A stretch of DNA of 40,459 bases, from assembly GCA_946631935.1 (NCBI GenBank), contig CAMPAP010000110.1, positions 1-40,459 of the forward strand, in the 5' to 3' direction. Shown piece after piece: positions 27,658 through 37,779 of this stretch. How positions within the stretch are numbered: position 1 is the stretch's first letter; every line of letters begins with the position of its first letter. Under the pieces are notes generated by a model. It saw only the letters and a list, made by a program, of their open reading frames with translations, was not told the DNA's origin and did not search any database. Origin of the DNA: an uncultured Lachnospiraceae bacterium. Its GTDB lineage: Bacteria > Bacillota > Clostridia > Lachnospirales > Lachnospiraceae. A program made the translations under genes and the position numbers.

Positions 27658-28974
27658 ATGAAAAAAGGAACAAGATGCACAATCTGTACAGGATGCGGAA
27701 GATGTTTCGGAGAATTTGAAAAAAAGATCAACATTCTCTCTTTTTCGGATGCAGATATAAGGGATGCCAAAAAGCCTGATGCAGCAAAGAGCAAAGCAGC
27801 AAGCCTTCCGGCTCCTGTTATCTGTACGGATATCGGAACCACCACCATTGCAATGGTTCTTCTTGATAAAGACGGTAAAGCATTAGATTCATATACTGCC
27901 GTCAATCCTCAGGGAAAATACGGAGCAGATGTATTATCCAGGATAAAAGCCGCATCAGATCCCGGATCACTCGAAGATATGAAGCATCTTGTAAGAGATG
28001 TACTTAAAGATGGCGTGCGTAAGTTTGCAGGTTTTCTTAAAGTATCTGACCCTTCCACTGGTCATGCCACTGATCATACATCTGTATCTTTCGGCGATCC
28101 CGTCGGTGATAGGACCACTGATACAGGCTCTGATACGGTCGCTGATACGGTGGAAGATATGTGTGTTTCTCCCGAGATGTACATAGCGGCAAATACTACA
28201 ATGGTCTATCTTCTCATGGGGTATGACCCATCAGAACTGGGATCCGCGCCCTTTACGGCAAGCCATACAGATGGTGAGGATTTTCAGTTAGAAAGCCAGG
28301 GACTAAAGGTTAACTGCCACGTACTTCCGGGATTCTCAGCTTTTGTGGGACCGGACATCTACGCAGGCATACTGGCCACAGAAATGGCCGGATCCGAAGA
28401 TTACACGCTTCTTTGCGATCTTGGAACAAACGGAGAGATTGCTCTCGGAAACAGCGAAAAACTGTATGTCACGGCAACCGCCGCAGGCCCCGCATTTGAA
28501 GGCGGTCCCTTAAAGGGCATATGGGGTGCCGATATCATAAAGATCGCGGCCCTGATGTTAAAAGAAGGAAAAATGGACCGGACAGGACTTCTTTCTGATC
28601 CTTATTTTGAAAAAGGTATCACTGCGGGAAATGTAAACCTTACACAGGATTCCATCAGAGCTCTTCAGCTTGCCAAGGGCGCCATGAAAGCAGGCATAGA
28701 TATCATCTGCAAAAAAGCCGGGATTAATTTTCATGATATCTCCCGCTGCATCCTTTCCGGAGGATTCGGTTATTACCTTGACCCTGAGGATGCGGCAGAA
28801 ATAAACCTTTTACCTTCTGAACTTTTAGGCATCTGCACAGCCGGCGGAAATACGGCTCTTTCCGGCTGCCTTTACTATGCCCTGGGCAAAAGAGTAAATA
28901 AAAAAGCCGAAGTCATCAACTTAGCTGACGAATCCGGCTTTAACGATCTGTATATGAATTCTCTTAATTTCTGA
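27658..28974 (+). CDS. DUF4445 / RACo-like ASKHA-domain protein with short N-terminal Cys cluster
   Basis: TRCTICTGCGRC; CTDIGTTTIAMVLLD, CDLGTNGEIALGN, ATAAGPAFEGGPLKGI, ILSGGFGYYLDPEDAAEINLLP. Confidence 0.85.
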   Translation: MKKGTRCTICTGCGRCFGEFEKKINILSFSDADIRDAKKPDAAKSKAASLPAPVICTDIGTTTIAMVLLDKDGKALDSYTAVNPQGKYGADVLSRIKAASDPGSLEDMKHLVRDVLKDGVRKFAGFLKVSDPSTGHATDHTSVSFGDPVGDRTTDTGSDTVADTVEDMCVSPEMYIAANTTMVYLLMGYDPSELGSAPFTASHTDGEDFQLESQGLKVNCHVLPGFSAFVGPDIYAGILATEMAGSEDYTLLCDLGTNGEIALGNSEKLYVTATAAGPAFEGGPLKGIWGADIIKIAALMLKEGKMDRTGLLSDPYFEKGITAGNVNLTQDSIRALQLAKGAMKAGIDIICKKAGINFHDISRCILSGGFGYYLDPEDAAEINLLPSELLGICTAGGNTALSGCLYYALGKRVNKKAEVINLADESGFNDLYMNSLNF

Positions 28975-28976
28975 TA

Positions 28977-30128
28977 TCAGTATCCGCTGATGTAGATTGC
29001 AGGTCTTACTCCCACAGTATCTGACGTTACTGAAAGGGAATCTGCGCAGCCTGCAAGTCCGTCGGAATTTACCCTGCATGCATACTTTCCGTCAAACCCG
29101 GGAGTCCTCAGCCACCATGCACTGCCCTTTCTTCCAATGTATTTTTCATCATAACCAAGAAGCTCGTATTTTTCCGTAAATGCATCTTCATCAAATGCAT
29201 TATCGAAAACTCCTTTTTCCGAGGCATATTTGGTGGGCTTTACAATAAGAAGCTGACTGTATCCGAGGTCATATCTTCCCATGTCATCGGGCTCTTCTTC
29301 GCTGTACCAGGTATCAAATTCAAACCTTTCCTTAAGTTCGGAAACGCTGAGGCAAAAAACCTTGTCACCCGTCAGGCTTCCGGCAGGCGTGCCCCATCTT
29401 GTATTATCCTCATTCTGAAGGGATACTGTATTGATCCTTAACTTTTCTTCCGCTGTAAAGGCGGTATTCAGGAAATCATCATTGAGCCATTTTCTAATGG
29501 AACTGGTCTCCCAGGTTACTTCTTCATCAGTATCATTATACGGAACACAGTCTAAAACATACTTACTGATAAGAAGGATGCCTCTGTCCTCAGTCGAAAG
29601 CACAAGCCAGTCAATGGGCTCGGCGCCGTTACTTTCATCTCCGTCCTGTTCATAGCTTCCGAAGGTTATGGAAAAACCGTTGTCTTCTTCCGGAACCTCA
29701 TCCTCAAGAAACATTGCGATCTTTTTGTTTTCTTCCATCTGGGCCATGCGCCTTGCTTCATACTCGGCTTTGTCGGCATCGAGTCTGTCTCTTACTGAAG
29801 TAAGCTCCGCCAGATACTGCTGCGACAGATCGTTTTCTTTTTTTAGCTCGTAAAGAACATAACCGAATACAACAGTCAGGGTTATGATCACCATCAGGAT
29901 CAGTACCTCGGCAGCGATAAAAAGATCCGCGATCTTTGTAACCTTCTTCCTGTCGTCATCAAACGAGTTGCTTTCGATCATGTCATTTACAACGGCATCA
30001 TCAAAGGAGACTTCCTCTTCAGCGGAAAGCACTTCCTTATCCCCGTCCCCGTTCATCGCAGCTTCGTTTATCTCTTCTGCTTTTTCTTCAGTTTTTTCTT
30101 CTGTTGCCATATTTTTTTCTTCAGACAT
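28977..30128 (-). CDS. Membrane protein with C-terminal DUF6273-like domain
   Basis: TM helix; ITFGSYEQDGDESNGAEPIDWLVLSTEDRGILLISKYVLDCVPYN...SSIRKWLNDDFLNTAF...WWLRTPG. Confidence 0.8.
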   Translation of the reverse strand: MSEEKNMATEEKTEEKAEEINEAAMNGDGDKEVLSAEEEVSFDDAVVNDMIESNSFDDDRKKVTKIADLFIAAEVLILMVIITLTVVFGYVLYELKKENDLSQQYLAELTSVRDRLDADKAEYEARRMAQMEENKKIAMFLEDEVPEEDNGFSITFGSYEQDGDESNGAEPIDWLVLSTEDRGILLISKYVLDCVPYNDTDEEVTWETSSIRKWLNDDFLNTAFTAEEKLRINTVSLQNEDNTRWGTPAGSLTGDKVFCLSVSELKERFEFDTWYSEEEPDDMGRYDLGYSQLLIVKPTKYASEKGVFDNAFDEDAFTEKYELLGYDEKYIGRKGSAWWLRTPGFDGKYACRVNSDGLAGCADSLSVTSDTVGVRPAIYISGY

Positions 30129-30233
30129 GAGCTTCACCAAAAACACAGTCAAAATCCGTCTTATTATATCCAAAACAGTGTGACCATGCAAGTGATGAAA
30201 ATATGATAAAATGTGAAAGCCGGCGCAAAAATG

Positions 30234-30262
30234 TTGACAAGTGAAAAAGTCGGTGTTATATT
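30234..30262 (+). promoter_or_regulatory. SigA-type promoter for clpB: TTGACA-17-TATATT
   Basis: TTGACAAGTGAAAAAGTCGGTGTTATATT. Confidence 0.8.
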
Positions 30263-30332
30263 CCTAATAGAACAGACCGAACAATGCATTTTTTATTTTA
30301 CATGCATTCAACTCTGCAAAGGGAGGTGCCTT

Positions 30333-32930
30333 ATGAATATAGATAAATTTACAAAAAAATCACTTGAAGCCATCGAAGGCGTGGAAAGGCTTGCCACGGA
30401 ATACGGTAATCAGGAGTTATGCCAGGAACATCTTCTTGTGAGCCTTCTTAAGATAGATGACAGCCTTATATTGAAGCTCATAGAAAAAATGGAGATAAAT
30501 ACTGAGCACTTCTGCGCAAAAGCCGAGGAATACCTGTCAAAATGCATCAAGGTAACAGGCAGCGGTGCCTCCCAGATGCACATGAGCCAGGATCTTAACA
30601 AGGTCCTGACATTTGCAGGAGACGAAGCAAAGCAGATGGGTGATGAATACGTATCGGTAGAGCATCTTTTCCTTGCAATGATCAAGTACCCTTCAAGGAC
30701 CATGAAGGAGATGTTCAAGGAATACGGTATAAGCCGCGAAAGATTCCTTATGGCGCTCTCCCAGGTACGCGGCAATCAGAGAGTTACATCCGATAACCCT
30801 GAGGCTACCTATGACACACTTGAAAAATACGGAACAGACCTGGTTGAAAAAGCCCGCGACCAGAAGCTTGATCCCGTTATCGGCAGGGATAACGAGATCA
30901 GAAACGTGGTAAGGATACTTTCAAGAAAGACAAAAAATAACCCCGTTCTTATCGGTGAGCCCGGCGTAGGTAAGACCGCAGTTGTCGAGGGACTTGCACA
31001 GCGTATCGTAAGAGGCGATGTTCCCGAAAACCTCAAGGACAAGAAGATCTTCTCTCTTGATATGGGAGCCCTCATCGCAGGTGCAAAATACAGAGGCGAA
31101 TTCGAGGAAAGGTTAAAAGCTGTCCTTGATGATGTAAAGGGTTCAAACGGCCAGATCATACTCTTTATCGATGAGCTGCACACCATCGTGGGAGCCGGAA
31201 AGACTGACGGAGCGCTTGATGCCGGCAATATGCTAAAACCGATGCTTGCAAGGGGCGAGCTTCACTGTATCGGTGCCACGACACTTGACGAATACAGGGA
31301 ATACATAGAAAAAGACCAGGCACTTGAGAGACGTTTCCAGCCCGTAATGGTGAATGAACCTTCTGTGGAGGATACCATATCGATCTTAAGAGGTCTGAAA
31401 GAAAGGTACGAAGTCTACCACGGCGTCAAGATCATGGACAATGCCTTAGTATCCGCCGCTGTTCTTTCAAACAGATATATAAGCGACAGATTCCTTCCCG
31501 ATAAAGCCATAGACCTTGTGGATGAAGCCTGCGCACTGATCAAGACGGAAATGGATTCACTTCCTGCAGAACTTGATGAGATGAACAGAAAGATCCTCCA
31601 GCTGCAGATTGAAGAGACCGCTCTTAAAAAAGAGGAAGACAATCTTTCAAAGGAACGTCTCGAAGACCTTCAAAAAGAACTGGCAGAGCTTAAGGAAGAA
31701 TTTGAGACGCAAAAAGCACAGTGGGATAATGAAAAGAACGCAGCCGGACAGCTCAGCAAACTCCGTGAAGAAATAGATTCCGTCAATTCACAGATCGCAA
31801 TAGCTCAGACCAAGGGCGATCTTGAACAGGCGGCGCAGCTCTCCTACGGAACTCTTCCGGAACTTAAAAAACAGCTTCAGGAAGCCGAAGAAATCCAGGG
31901 AAAAAGCGAAAATAAGCTTGTAAGGGAAAAGGTATCAGATGAAGAGATCTCTAAGATAGTTTCAAAATGGACCGGCATCCCGGTTTCAAAACTTACTGAA
32001 GGCGAAAAATCAAAGGCTCTTCACCTTGATGAGGAACTGCATAAAAGAGTCTGCGGTCAGGACGATGCAGTTACAAAGGTTACGGAAGCCATCATCCGAT
32101 CCAAGGCAGGCATCAAAGATCCTTCAAAACCCATCGGTTCATTCCTTTTCCTGGGACCTACGGGTGTAGGTAAGACTGAGCTTGCAAAAGCACTTGCGGC
32201 TTCACTCTTCGACGACGAAAGCAATATGGTAAGGATCGATATGTCGGAATATATGGAGAAGCACTCCGTATCAAGACTCATAGGAGCTCCTCCCGGATAT
32301 GTAGGATATGACGAAGGCGGACAGCTTACGGAAGCGGTACGCAGAAAGCCCTACAGCGTCGTTCTTTTTGATGAGGTTGAAAAAGCTGCACCGGATGTAT
32401 TCAATGTACTGCTTCAGGTTCTCGATGACGGACGTATCACGGACTCACACGGAAAGACCGTTGACTTTAAAAACACCATCATCATCATGACCTCCAATAT
32501 CGGCGCAAGGAACCTTCTCGACGGTATCGATAATGAAGGAAATATTGAAGAGGATGCTGAAAATGCCGTTATGGACGAACTTCGTGCCCACTTCCGTCCT
32601 GAGTTTTTAAACAGACTTGATGAGATCATCATGTTCAAGCCTCTGACAAAGGACGATTTAAGAAGGATCATCAGACTCCTTACAGCGGATATCGATAACC
32701 GTCTTGCAGACAGGGATATAAACCTGGATATCACGGAAAAGGCAATGGACAGCATCATAGATGCAGCATACGATCCGGTATACGGAGCAAGGCCTTTAAA
32801 GAGATACCTTCAGAAGCATGTGGAGACCCTTGCCGCAAAATTCATCCTTGAAGGAAAGGTCAACGAGGGAGACACTATCCTCATCGACAAGGACGAAAAC
32901 GGATACTGTGCAAGCATTGCAGAGAAATAA
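30333..32930 (+). CDS. clpB: ATP-dependent chaperone ClpB
   Basis: Clp N-domain; [18 protein letters not shown]; coiled-coil middle domain; [29 protein letters not shown]. Start 30333 follows GGGAGGTG. Confidence 0.97.
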   Translation: MNIDKFTKKSLEAIEGVERLATEYGNQELCQEHLLVSLLKIDDSLILKLIEKMEINTEHFCAKAEEYLSKCIKVTGSGASQMHMSQDLNKVLTFAGDEAKQMGDEYVSVEHLFLAMIKYPSRTMKEMFKEYGISRERFLMALSQVRGNQRVTSDNPEATYDTLEKYGTDLVEKARDQKLDPVIGRDNEIRNVVRILSRKTKNNPVLIGEPGVGKTAVVEGLAQRIVRGDVPENLKDKKIFSLDMGALIAGAKYRGEFEERLKAVLDDVKGSNGQIILFIDELHTIVGAGKTDGALDAGNMLKPMLARGELHCIGATTLDEYREYIEKDQALERRFQPVMVNEPSVEDTISILRGLKERYEVYHGVKIMDNALVSAAVLSNRYISDRFLPDKAIDLVDEACALIKTEMDSLPAELDEMNRKILQLQIEETALKKEEDNLSKERLEDLQKELAELKEEFETQKAQWDNEKNAAGQLSKLREEIDSVNSQIAIAQTKGDLEQAAQLSYGTLPELKKQLQEAEEIQGKSENKLVREKVSDEEISKIVSKWTGIPVSKLTEGEKSKALHLDEELHKRVCGQDDAVTKVTEAIIRSKAGIKDPSKPIGSFLFLGPTGVGKTELAKALAASLFDDESNMVRIDMSEYMEKHSVSRLIGAPPGYVGYDEGGQLTEAVRRKPYSVVLFDEVEKAAPDVFNVLLQVLDDGRITDSHGKTVDFKNTIIIMTSNIGARNLLDGIDNEGNIEEDAENAVMDELRAHFRPEFLNRLDEIIMFKPLTKDDLRRIIRLLTADIDNRLADRDINLDITEKAMDSIIDAAYDPVYGARPLKRYLQKHVETLAAKFILEGKVNEGDTILIDKDENGYCASIAEK

Positions 32931-32959
32931 AAGCAGTTGCGATGCCGTCAGTTCACGAC

Positions 32960-32997
32960 AAAAAAAGACCCGCAGGTTTAACCTGCGGGCCTTTTGA
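32960..32997. terminator. Bidirectional terminator between clpB and the convergent zinc-ribbon gene
   Basis: AAAAAAAGACCCGCAGG-TTTAA-CCTGCGGGCCTTTT. Confidence 0.9.
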
Positions 32998-33022
32998 TGC
33001 AAAACCTGCATTCCGGAAACTA

Positions 33023-33496
33023 TCACTTAATGATCCTGAGAGTTCCGAAGAAAAGAACGGGCTTAGCTTCACCTTTACAAGCATTAACGATGGCGATTAT
33101 CTGGCATACAAACATGAACAGGCCCCAGAACCATCCGATAAAGGGAATAATGCTGATAAGTGAGAAAAGGAACATAACAAGTCCTTCATTTGCATAGAAC
33201 TTAAGATACTCTGAACGCTGTCCGTTAACATCTCCGCCCCAATACGCAAGGATAACACCAACGATGCTGAACCATACTGCAACGATTCCGAGAACCTTGT
33301 CGCAGGGATTAACAGGTGAAGGATAATTAACTACGGGAGGTGCCTGATATACCTGCTGGTACTGGGGAGCAGGACCTGCCTGAGCGCCCTGGGCAGGATC
33401 ACCCTGAGGTGCCGCTGCTGCAAAACTAAAACCACAAACTGTACAAAAAGCTGCTTCGTCAGCTATCTGTGCTCCGCATTTAGGACATGTCTTCAT
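33023..33496 (-). CDS. Zinc-ribbon small membrane protein
   Basis: MKTCPKCGAQIADEAAFCTVCGFSF, Pro/Gln-rich linker, TM helices. Confidence 0.8.
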   Translation of the reverse strand: MKTCPKCGAQIADEAAFCTVCGFSFAAAAPQGDPAQGAQAGPAPQYQQVYQAPPVVNYPSPVNPCDKVLGIVAVWFSIVGVILAYWGGDVNGQRSEYLKFYANEGLVMFLFSLISIIPFIGWFWGLFMFVCQIIAIVNACKGEAKPVLFFGTLRIIK

Positions 33497-33591
33497 CTTA
33501 ATTCCTCCTGAGAATAAATCGTTATTTGAAGGTTTTCACCCACGTAGGATATTATACCATACAGGCATCCTACATGCAAAAACTCAAAGCA

Positions 33592-33627
33592 CAAAAAAAG
33601 CGGATGACTTTCGTCATCCGCTTTTTG
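33592..33627. terminator. Terminator downstream of csp (bidirectional)
   Basis: AAAAAAAGCGGATGAC-TTTC-GTCATCCGCTTTTT. Confidence 0.9.
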
Positions 33628-33666
33628 GGCTTAGTCTTACTGAATATATTTATATATTCAAACGGT

Positions 33667-33879
33667 TTACTTCTGTACAGTAACGTTAACAGCGCGCTCC
33701 TTGCCCTTAGCTTCGTCAACTTCGATATCGAAGGTGACGGTAGCGCCCTCGTCGAGAGTCTTGTATCCATCAGAATTGATGCCGGAGAAGTGTACGAATA
33801 CATCCTTTCCTGAAGCCTCATCGGTGATGAAACCATAACCCTTCTGTGCGTTAAACCACTTGACAGTTCCCTTGTTCAT
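33667..33879 (-). CDS. Cold-shock protein (CspA family)
   Basis: [34 protein letters not shown]. Confidence 0.97.
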   Translation of the reverse strand: MNKGTVKWFNAQKGYGFITDEASGKDVFVHFSGINSDGYKTLDEGATVTFDIEVDEAKGKERAVNVTVQK

Positions 33880-33963
33880 TTAGTGCCTCCTTGAAAAGCC
33901 GGGATTTTTCTCCCCTTTTTAAACCTGGGCATTATGCCCGTTATCAACTCAGTATGGATCTAA

Positions 33964-34023
33964 TAAAAAAATCACATACTTTTGTAAACCATCCGAGCCG
34001 AGGTGATTTACAAAAATATGTGA
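33964..34023 (-). terminator. Terminator-like hairpin within the csp 5' leader (candidate attenuator)
   Basis: Minus strand TCACATATTTTTGTAAA ... TTTACAAAAGTATGTGA followed by TTTTTTTATT; 17-bp arms with one mismatch. Confidence 0.6.
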
Positions 34024-34054
34024 GATCACGTCCGTACCTGAATTCAACGAAATT

Positions 34055-34084
34055 ATTCTATCATTTAACTGACCTTAATGTCAA
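34055..34084 (-). promoter_or_regulatory. Promoter for csp: TTGACA-18-TAGAAT
   Basis: Minus strand TTGACATTAAGGTCAGTTAAATGATAGAAT; implies a ~165-nt leader. Confidence 0.6.
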
Positions 34085-34146
34085 TATATGATAGTGTTTT
34101 GACATTGTTAACAGACTTTTCTTTTTTCGTCCGGTCAATCATAAGA

Positions 34147-35148
34147 TCAAACACCTATGAATAAATATCTCAGACAAAACAAAAGCGTCAGATGCGCAGG
34201 ATAGAAAATATAATACAGATACTTCATGTACTTTCCTTTTTCTCCGTTATAACGCTCTACAAGCAGCGCACTGAAAAAGCATGTGCATTCGGTATAATTC
34301 AGGGCAAAAAGCAAAATACAGCCCTTCATAACTCCATCCTTATTAGTCATTCCCATCTTTCTGCACAGCCAGATAACAGCTATGGCAAGCACTCCGTGAA
34401 CACTGTAATCGGTTTTCAGGACAAAAGCCAAAGCGCAGGTAATGAAAAGTACCAAAAGCACGCCGAATAATTCAGGTTTATTTTTGACATCCATTTTCTT
34501 TGTCAGGATAAAATATATCACAAGGCCCAAAGCAGCCCCGATAAGCGCCATTACCGCCATAACAACAGGAGACGAAAAATCCGCAGCGATACCGAACATA
34601 CTTGCAAAAAACATCAAAGATACGCAGTGGATCGTAGACAGCGCACCCGTGAGTGCCGCGGGTATGAAGGCAAGAGCTGACATCTTTTTAAAAAATAGCG
34701 GATCTCTGAGAACCTTTTCCGCAAAATACATAAAAAGCATTCCTATGAAAAGAGTCAGAAATACATTCTGACTTTCACTATAAACACCTCCGTAAAATGC
34801 ATAATCAAAGGGAAGTTCGGAGATGATTGAAAAAATAAAAAGGCGGATCAGATATCTGCCCACATTACGGGTGTGAAAAAATCCTTCCACCAAAAGAAAG
34901 CAAAAGATGGGAAACGAAACTCTTCCTATAAGTCTTAGCAAAGCATCGAAATCCCTGAGAAATGCCGGATCTCCCATAAAATCCATCCAAAGTCCGGGAT
35001 GGCGCGATTCCACCTCATATTTAACGGCATCAACGCCATTATGCTGAAGAAAAAGGATGTAGCGCTCAAAAAAAGCAGCACCTACATGATCCAGAAACAT
35101 GGTGATCATGGCCACTATCTTAAGAGTTCTTCCCGTGACAGTCTTCAT
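34147..35148 (-). CDS. TraX-family membrane protein
   Basis: MKTVTGRTLKIVAMITMFLDHVGAAFFE, GRVSFPIFCFLLVEGFFHTRNVGRYLIRLFIFSIISELPFDYAF. ATGA overlap with engB. Confidence 0.87.
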   Translation of the reverse strand: MKTVTGRTLKIVAMITMFLDHVGAAFFERYILFLQHNGVDAVKYEVESRHPGLWMDFMGDPAFLRDFDALLRLIGRVSFPIFCFLLVEGFFHTRNVGRYLIRLFIFSIISELPFDYAFYGGVYSESQNVFLTLFIGMLFMYFAEKVLRDPLFFKKMSALAFIPAALTGALSTIHCVSLMFFASMFGIAADFSSPVVMAVMALIGAALGLVIYFILTKKMDVKNKPELFGVLLVLFITCALAFVLKTDYSVHGVLAIAVIWLCRKMGMTNKDGVMKGCILLFALNYTECTCFFSALLVERYNGEKGKYMKYLYYIFYPAHLTLLFCLRYLFIGV

Positions 35149-35774
35149 GAGATAAATCCTTCGACAATATTAAGCAGCTCCTCTCTGCCCTGTTTTGTTT
35201 CCGACGAAAAAGCAAGGAGTTTTACGTCTTTTTCCATGCCAAGCTTAAGCTTAATGTTCTTAAGCTGTTTATCAAGCTGTGAACGCTTTATCTTATCCGC
35301 CTTGGTTGCAACCACAACAGGAGTCCTGCCGGCACTTACTATCCAGTCATACATCTGCCTGTCATCCGCCGTAGGATCGTGTCTTATATCCACAAGGAGC
35401 ACCACGCATTTAAGCTGCGCCGACGTATTAAGATATTTTTCGATCATCGGTCCCCACTTTGCTCTTTCAGCCATGGAAGTCTTTGCATAACCGTAACCGG
35501 GAAGATCGACCAGATAAAAAAATGCATCTGCTTCCAGGTCAGGGGGGGCAGTCTTGCCGCAGCGGACCTTAAAATAATTAACGGTCCTGGTCTTTCCGGG
35601 TTCTGCTGATGTCCTTGCCAGTTTTTTTCTGCATAAAAGAGCATTGATAAGAGACGACTTACCTACATTGCTCCTGCCCGCAAAGGCAAGCTCAGGAGAG
35701 TCGTTAAGAGGAAATTTACTGGTCACACCGCATACGGTTTCAAGTTCTGCATTTTTTACGGTAAGCATGTTCAC
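35145..35774 (-). CDS. engB: Ribosome biogenesis GTPase EngB/YsxC
   Basis: ELAFAGRSNVGKSSLINALL, GKTRTVNYF, VDLPGYGYAKTSMAERAKWG, TKADKI. Confidence 0.96.
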   Translation of the reverse strand: MNMLTVKNAELETVCGVTSKFPLNDSPELAFAGRSNVGKSSLINALLCRKKLARTSAEPGKTRTVNYFKVRCGKTAPPDLEADAFFYLVDLPGYGYAKTSMAERAKWGPMIEKYLNTSAQLKCVVLLVDIRHDPTADDRQMYDWIVSAGRTPVVVATKADKIKRSQLDKQLKNIKLKLGMEKDVKLLAFSSETKQGREELLNIVEGFIS

Positions 35775-35784
35775 CTCATATACT

Positions 35785-35821
35785 AAAAAAGTTGTCAGGA
35801 GATAAGCCCCCTGACAACCGT
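35785..35821 (-). terminator. Terminator between clpX and engB
   Basis: Minus strand GTTGTCAGGgggcttatctCCTGACAACTTTTTTAG. Confidence 0.85.
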
Positions 35822-35842
35822 TATTACATGATCATCCCCGTC

Positions 35843-37165
35843 TTACGATGTTGCCAGCCGGCCGTCACCTACCGCAACGGGCAATTCTTCTTTTTCACCG
35901 CTCTTCTTCTTTTTAATGAGCTTTGCAGCCTCGGGATTTCCGCCGTTTTCAACAGCTTCCTTAGTGACGATGCACTTTTCGATGGAATCATCTGAGGGAA
36001 TCTCATACATGACATTCATCATGGATTTTTCCATAATGGATCTGAGACCTCTTGCACCTGTCTTACGCTCATGAGCCTGATCGGCAACGGATTCAAGTGC
36101 TTCATCCTCAAAATCCAGTTCAACGCCATCCATATCAAAGAGCTTCTTGTACTGCTTGACCAGTGCGTTCTTGGGCTCCTTCAGGATCCTGATGAGTGCC
36201 TCTTTATCAAGTCCGTCAAGGCTTACCTCAATAGGAACACGTCCCACGAACTCAGGGATAAGTCCGAACTTGATGAGATCCTGAGGTTCGACCTTCTTTA
36301 AGATCTCTCCTATCTCCTTTTCATCCCTGGAAACAACCTCGCTGTTAAAACCGATGGCTTTGCGGTTAAGTCGGGTTTCGATTATATTTTCAAGACCGTC
36401 AAAGGCTCCACCGCAGATGAAAAGAATATTGGTGGTATCGATCTGCAAAAGCTCCTGATGAGGGTGTTTTCTGCCGCCCTGGGGAGGCACGGAAGCAACC
36501 GTCCCCTCTATTATCTTAAGAAGTGCCTGCTGAACGCCTTCTCCGGAAACATCACGTGTAATAGAGACATTTTCCGATTTCTTGGTTATCTTATCGATCT
36601 CGTCAATATAGACGATACCAAGGGATGCGCGCTTTATATCATAATCGGCAGCCTGGATAAGCTTAAGGAGGATGTTCTCAACATCTTCTCCCACATATCC
36701 GGCCTCGGTAAGAGTGGTTGCATCAGCTATGGCAAAAGGAACATTAATGATCTTTGCAAGTGTCTGTGCAAGATACGTCTTACCGCTTCCCGTAGGTCCC
36801 AGAAGCAGTATATTGCTCTTTTGGAGTTCAACATCACCTTCAACGGGCTTGCTGGTAACTCTCTTGTAATGATTGTAAACAGCAACGGAAAGAGCCTTCT
36901 TGGCCTCGTCCTGACCGATGACATAATCATCAAGGAACTCTTTGATCTGTCGGGGCTTGAGAAGACGGATATCTTCTTCAGACTGCAGCTCATGTCCTTT
37001 AAGATCGGTTTCCTCAAAATCATCCTCGATGATATCGGAACAGATGCTTATGCACTCATCACAGATATAAATTCCCGGAGGGCCCGCAACAAGCTTTCTG
37101 GTCTCTTTCTTGGGCTTTCCGCAAAAAGAACACTTAATTTCTCCCGGATCCTTTTTGTTTGCCAT
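35843..37165 (-). CDS. clpX: ATP-dependent Clp protease ATP-binding subunit ClpX
   Basis: [28 protein letters not shown] zinc finger; [27 protein letters not shown]. Confidence 0.98.
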   Translation of the reverse strand: MANKKDPGEIKCSFCGKPKKETRKLVAGPPGIYICDECISICSDIIEDDFEETDLKGHELQSEEDIRLLKPRQIKEFLDDYVIGQDEAKKALSVAVYNHYKRVTSKPVEGDVELQKSNILLLGPTGSGKTYLAQTLAKIINVPFAIADATTLTEAGYVGEDVENILLKLIQAADYDIKRASLGIVYIDEIDKITKKSENVSITRDVSGEGVQQALLKIIEGTVASVPPQGGRKHPHQELLQIDTTNILFICGGAFDGLENIIETRLNRKAIGFNSEVVSRDEKEIGEILKKVEPQDLIKFGLIPEFVGRVPIEVSLDGLDKEALIRILKEPKNALVKQYKKLFDMDGVELDFEDEALESVADQAHERKTGARGLRSIMEKSMMNVMYEIPSDDSIEKCIVTKEAVENGGNPEAAKLIKKKKSGEKEELPVAVGDGRLATS

Positions 37166-37776
37166 TATTTCTTCTTATCCTTATCTCCGGTATCATGACT
37201 CTCTATAACAGAATCCACGATACCATACTCTAACGCTTCCTGAGCTGTCATCCAGAAATCCCTGTCAGTGTCCTTACACATCTGCTCATAGGTTTTTCCG
37301 GTATTTTCAGCAAGTATCCTGTTAAGTCTTTCCTTGGTACGAAGGATGTTCCTTGCAGCGATCTCAATCTCCGTAGCCTGACCCTTAGCTCCTCCGAGAG
37401 GCTGATGGATCATTACTTCGGCATTGGGAAGGATGTATCTTTTTCCTTTTGCTCCGCCTGCAAGAAGAAATGCACCCATGCTGGCTGCCATTCCGATACA
37501 AACGGTGGAAACATCACTCTTGATGTAATTCATGGTGTCAAAAATAGCCATACCTGCAGTTACGGATCCGCCGGGGCTGTTGATATAAAGATGGATATCC
37601 TTCTCGGGATCTTCGGCTTCAAGGAAAAGAAGCTGGGCGACTACAATGCTGGCAGTCACATCATTTACTTCATCCGAAAGGAAAATGATCCTGTCTTTTA
37701 AAAGTCTTGAATAAATATCATATGAGCGCTCTCCCTTGGAGGTCTGCTCTATGACGTAAGGAACCAAACTGGACAT
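37165..37776 (-). CDS. clpP: ATP-dependent Clp protease proteolytic subunit
   Basis: [55 protein letters not shown]. Confidence 0.98.
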   Translation of the reverse strand: MSSLVPYVIEQTSKGERSYDIYSRLLKDRIIFLSDEVNDVTASIVVAQLLFLEAEDPEKDIHLYINSPGGSVTAGMAIFDTMNYIKSDVSTVCIGMAASMGAFLLAGGAKGKRYILPNAEVMIHQPLGGAKGQATEIEIAARNILRTKERLNRILAENTGKTYEQMCKDTDRDFWMTAQEALEYGIVDSVIESHDTGDKDKKK

Positions 37777-37779
37777 TAT

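Noticed and set aside
35774-37165. Missing lon between clpX and engB as evidence of a rearrangement
   Set aside because: lon is variably present at this locus; a terminator separates clpX and engB and no scar is visible.
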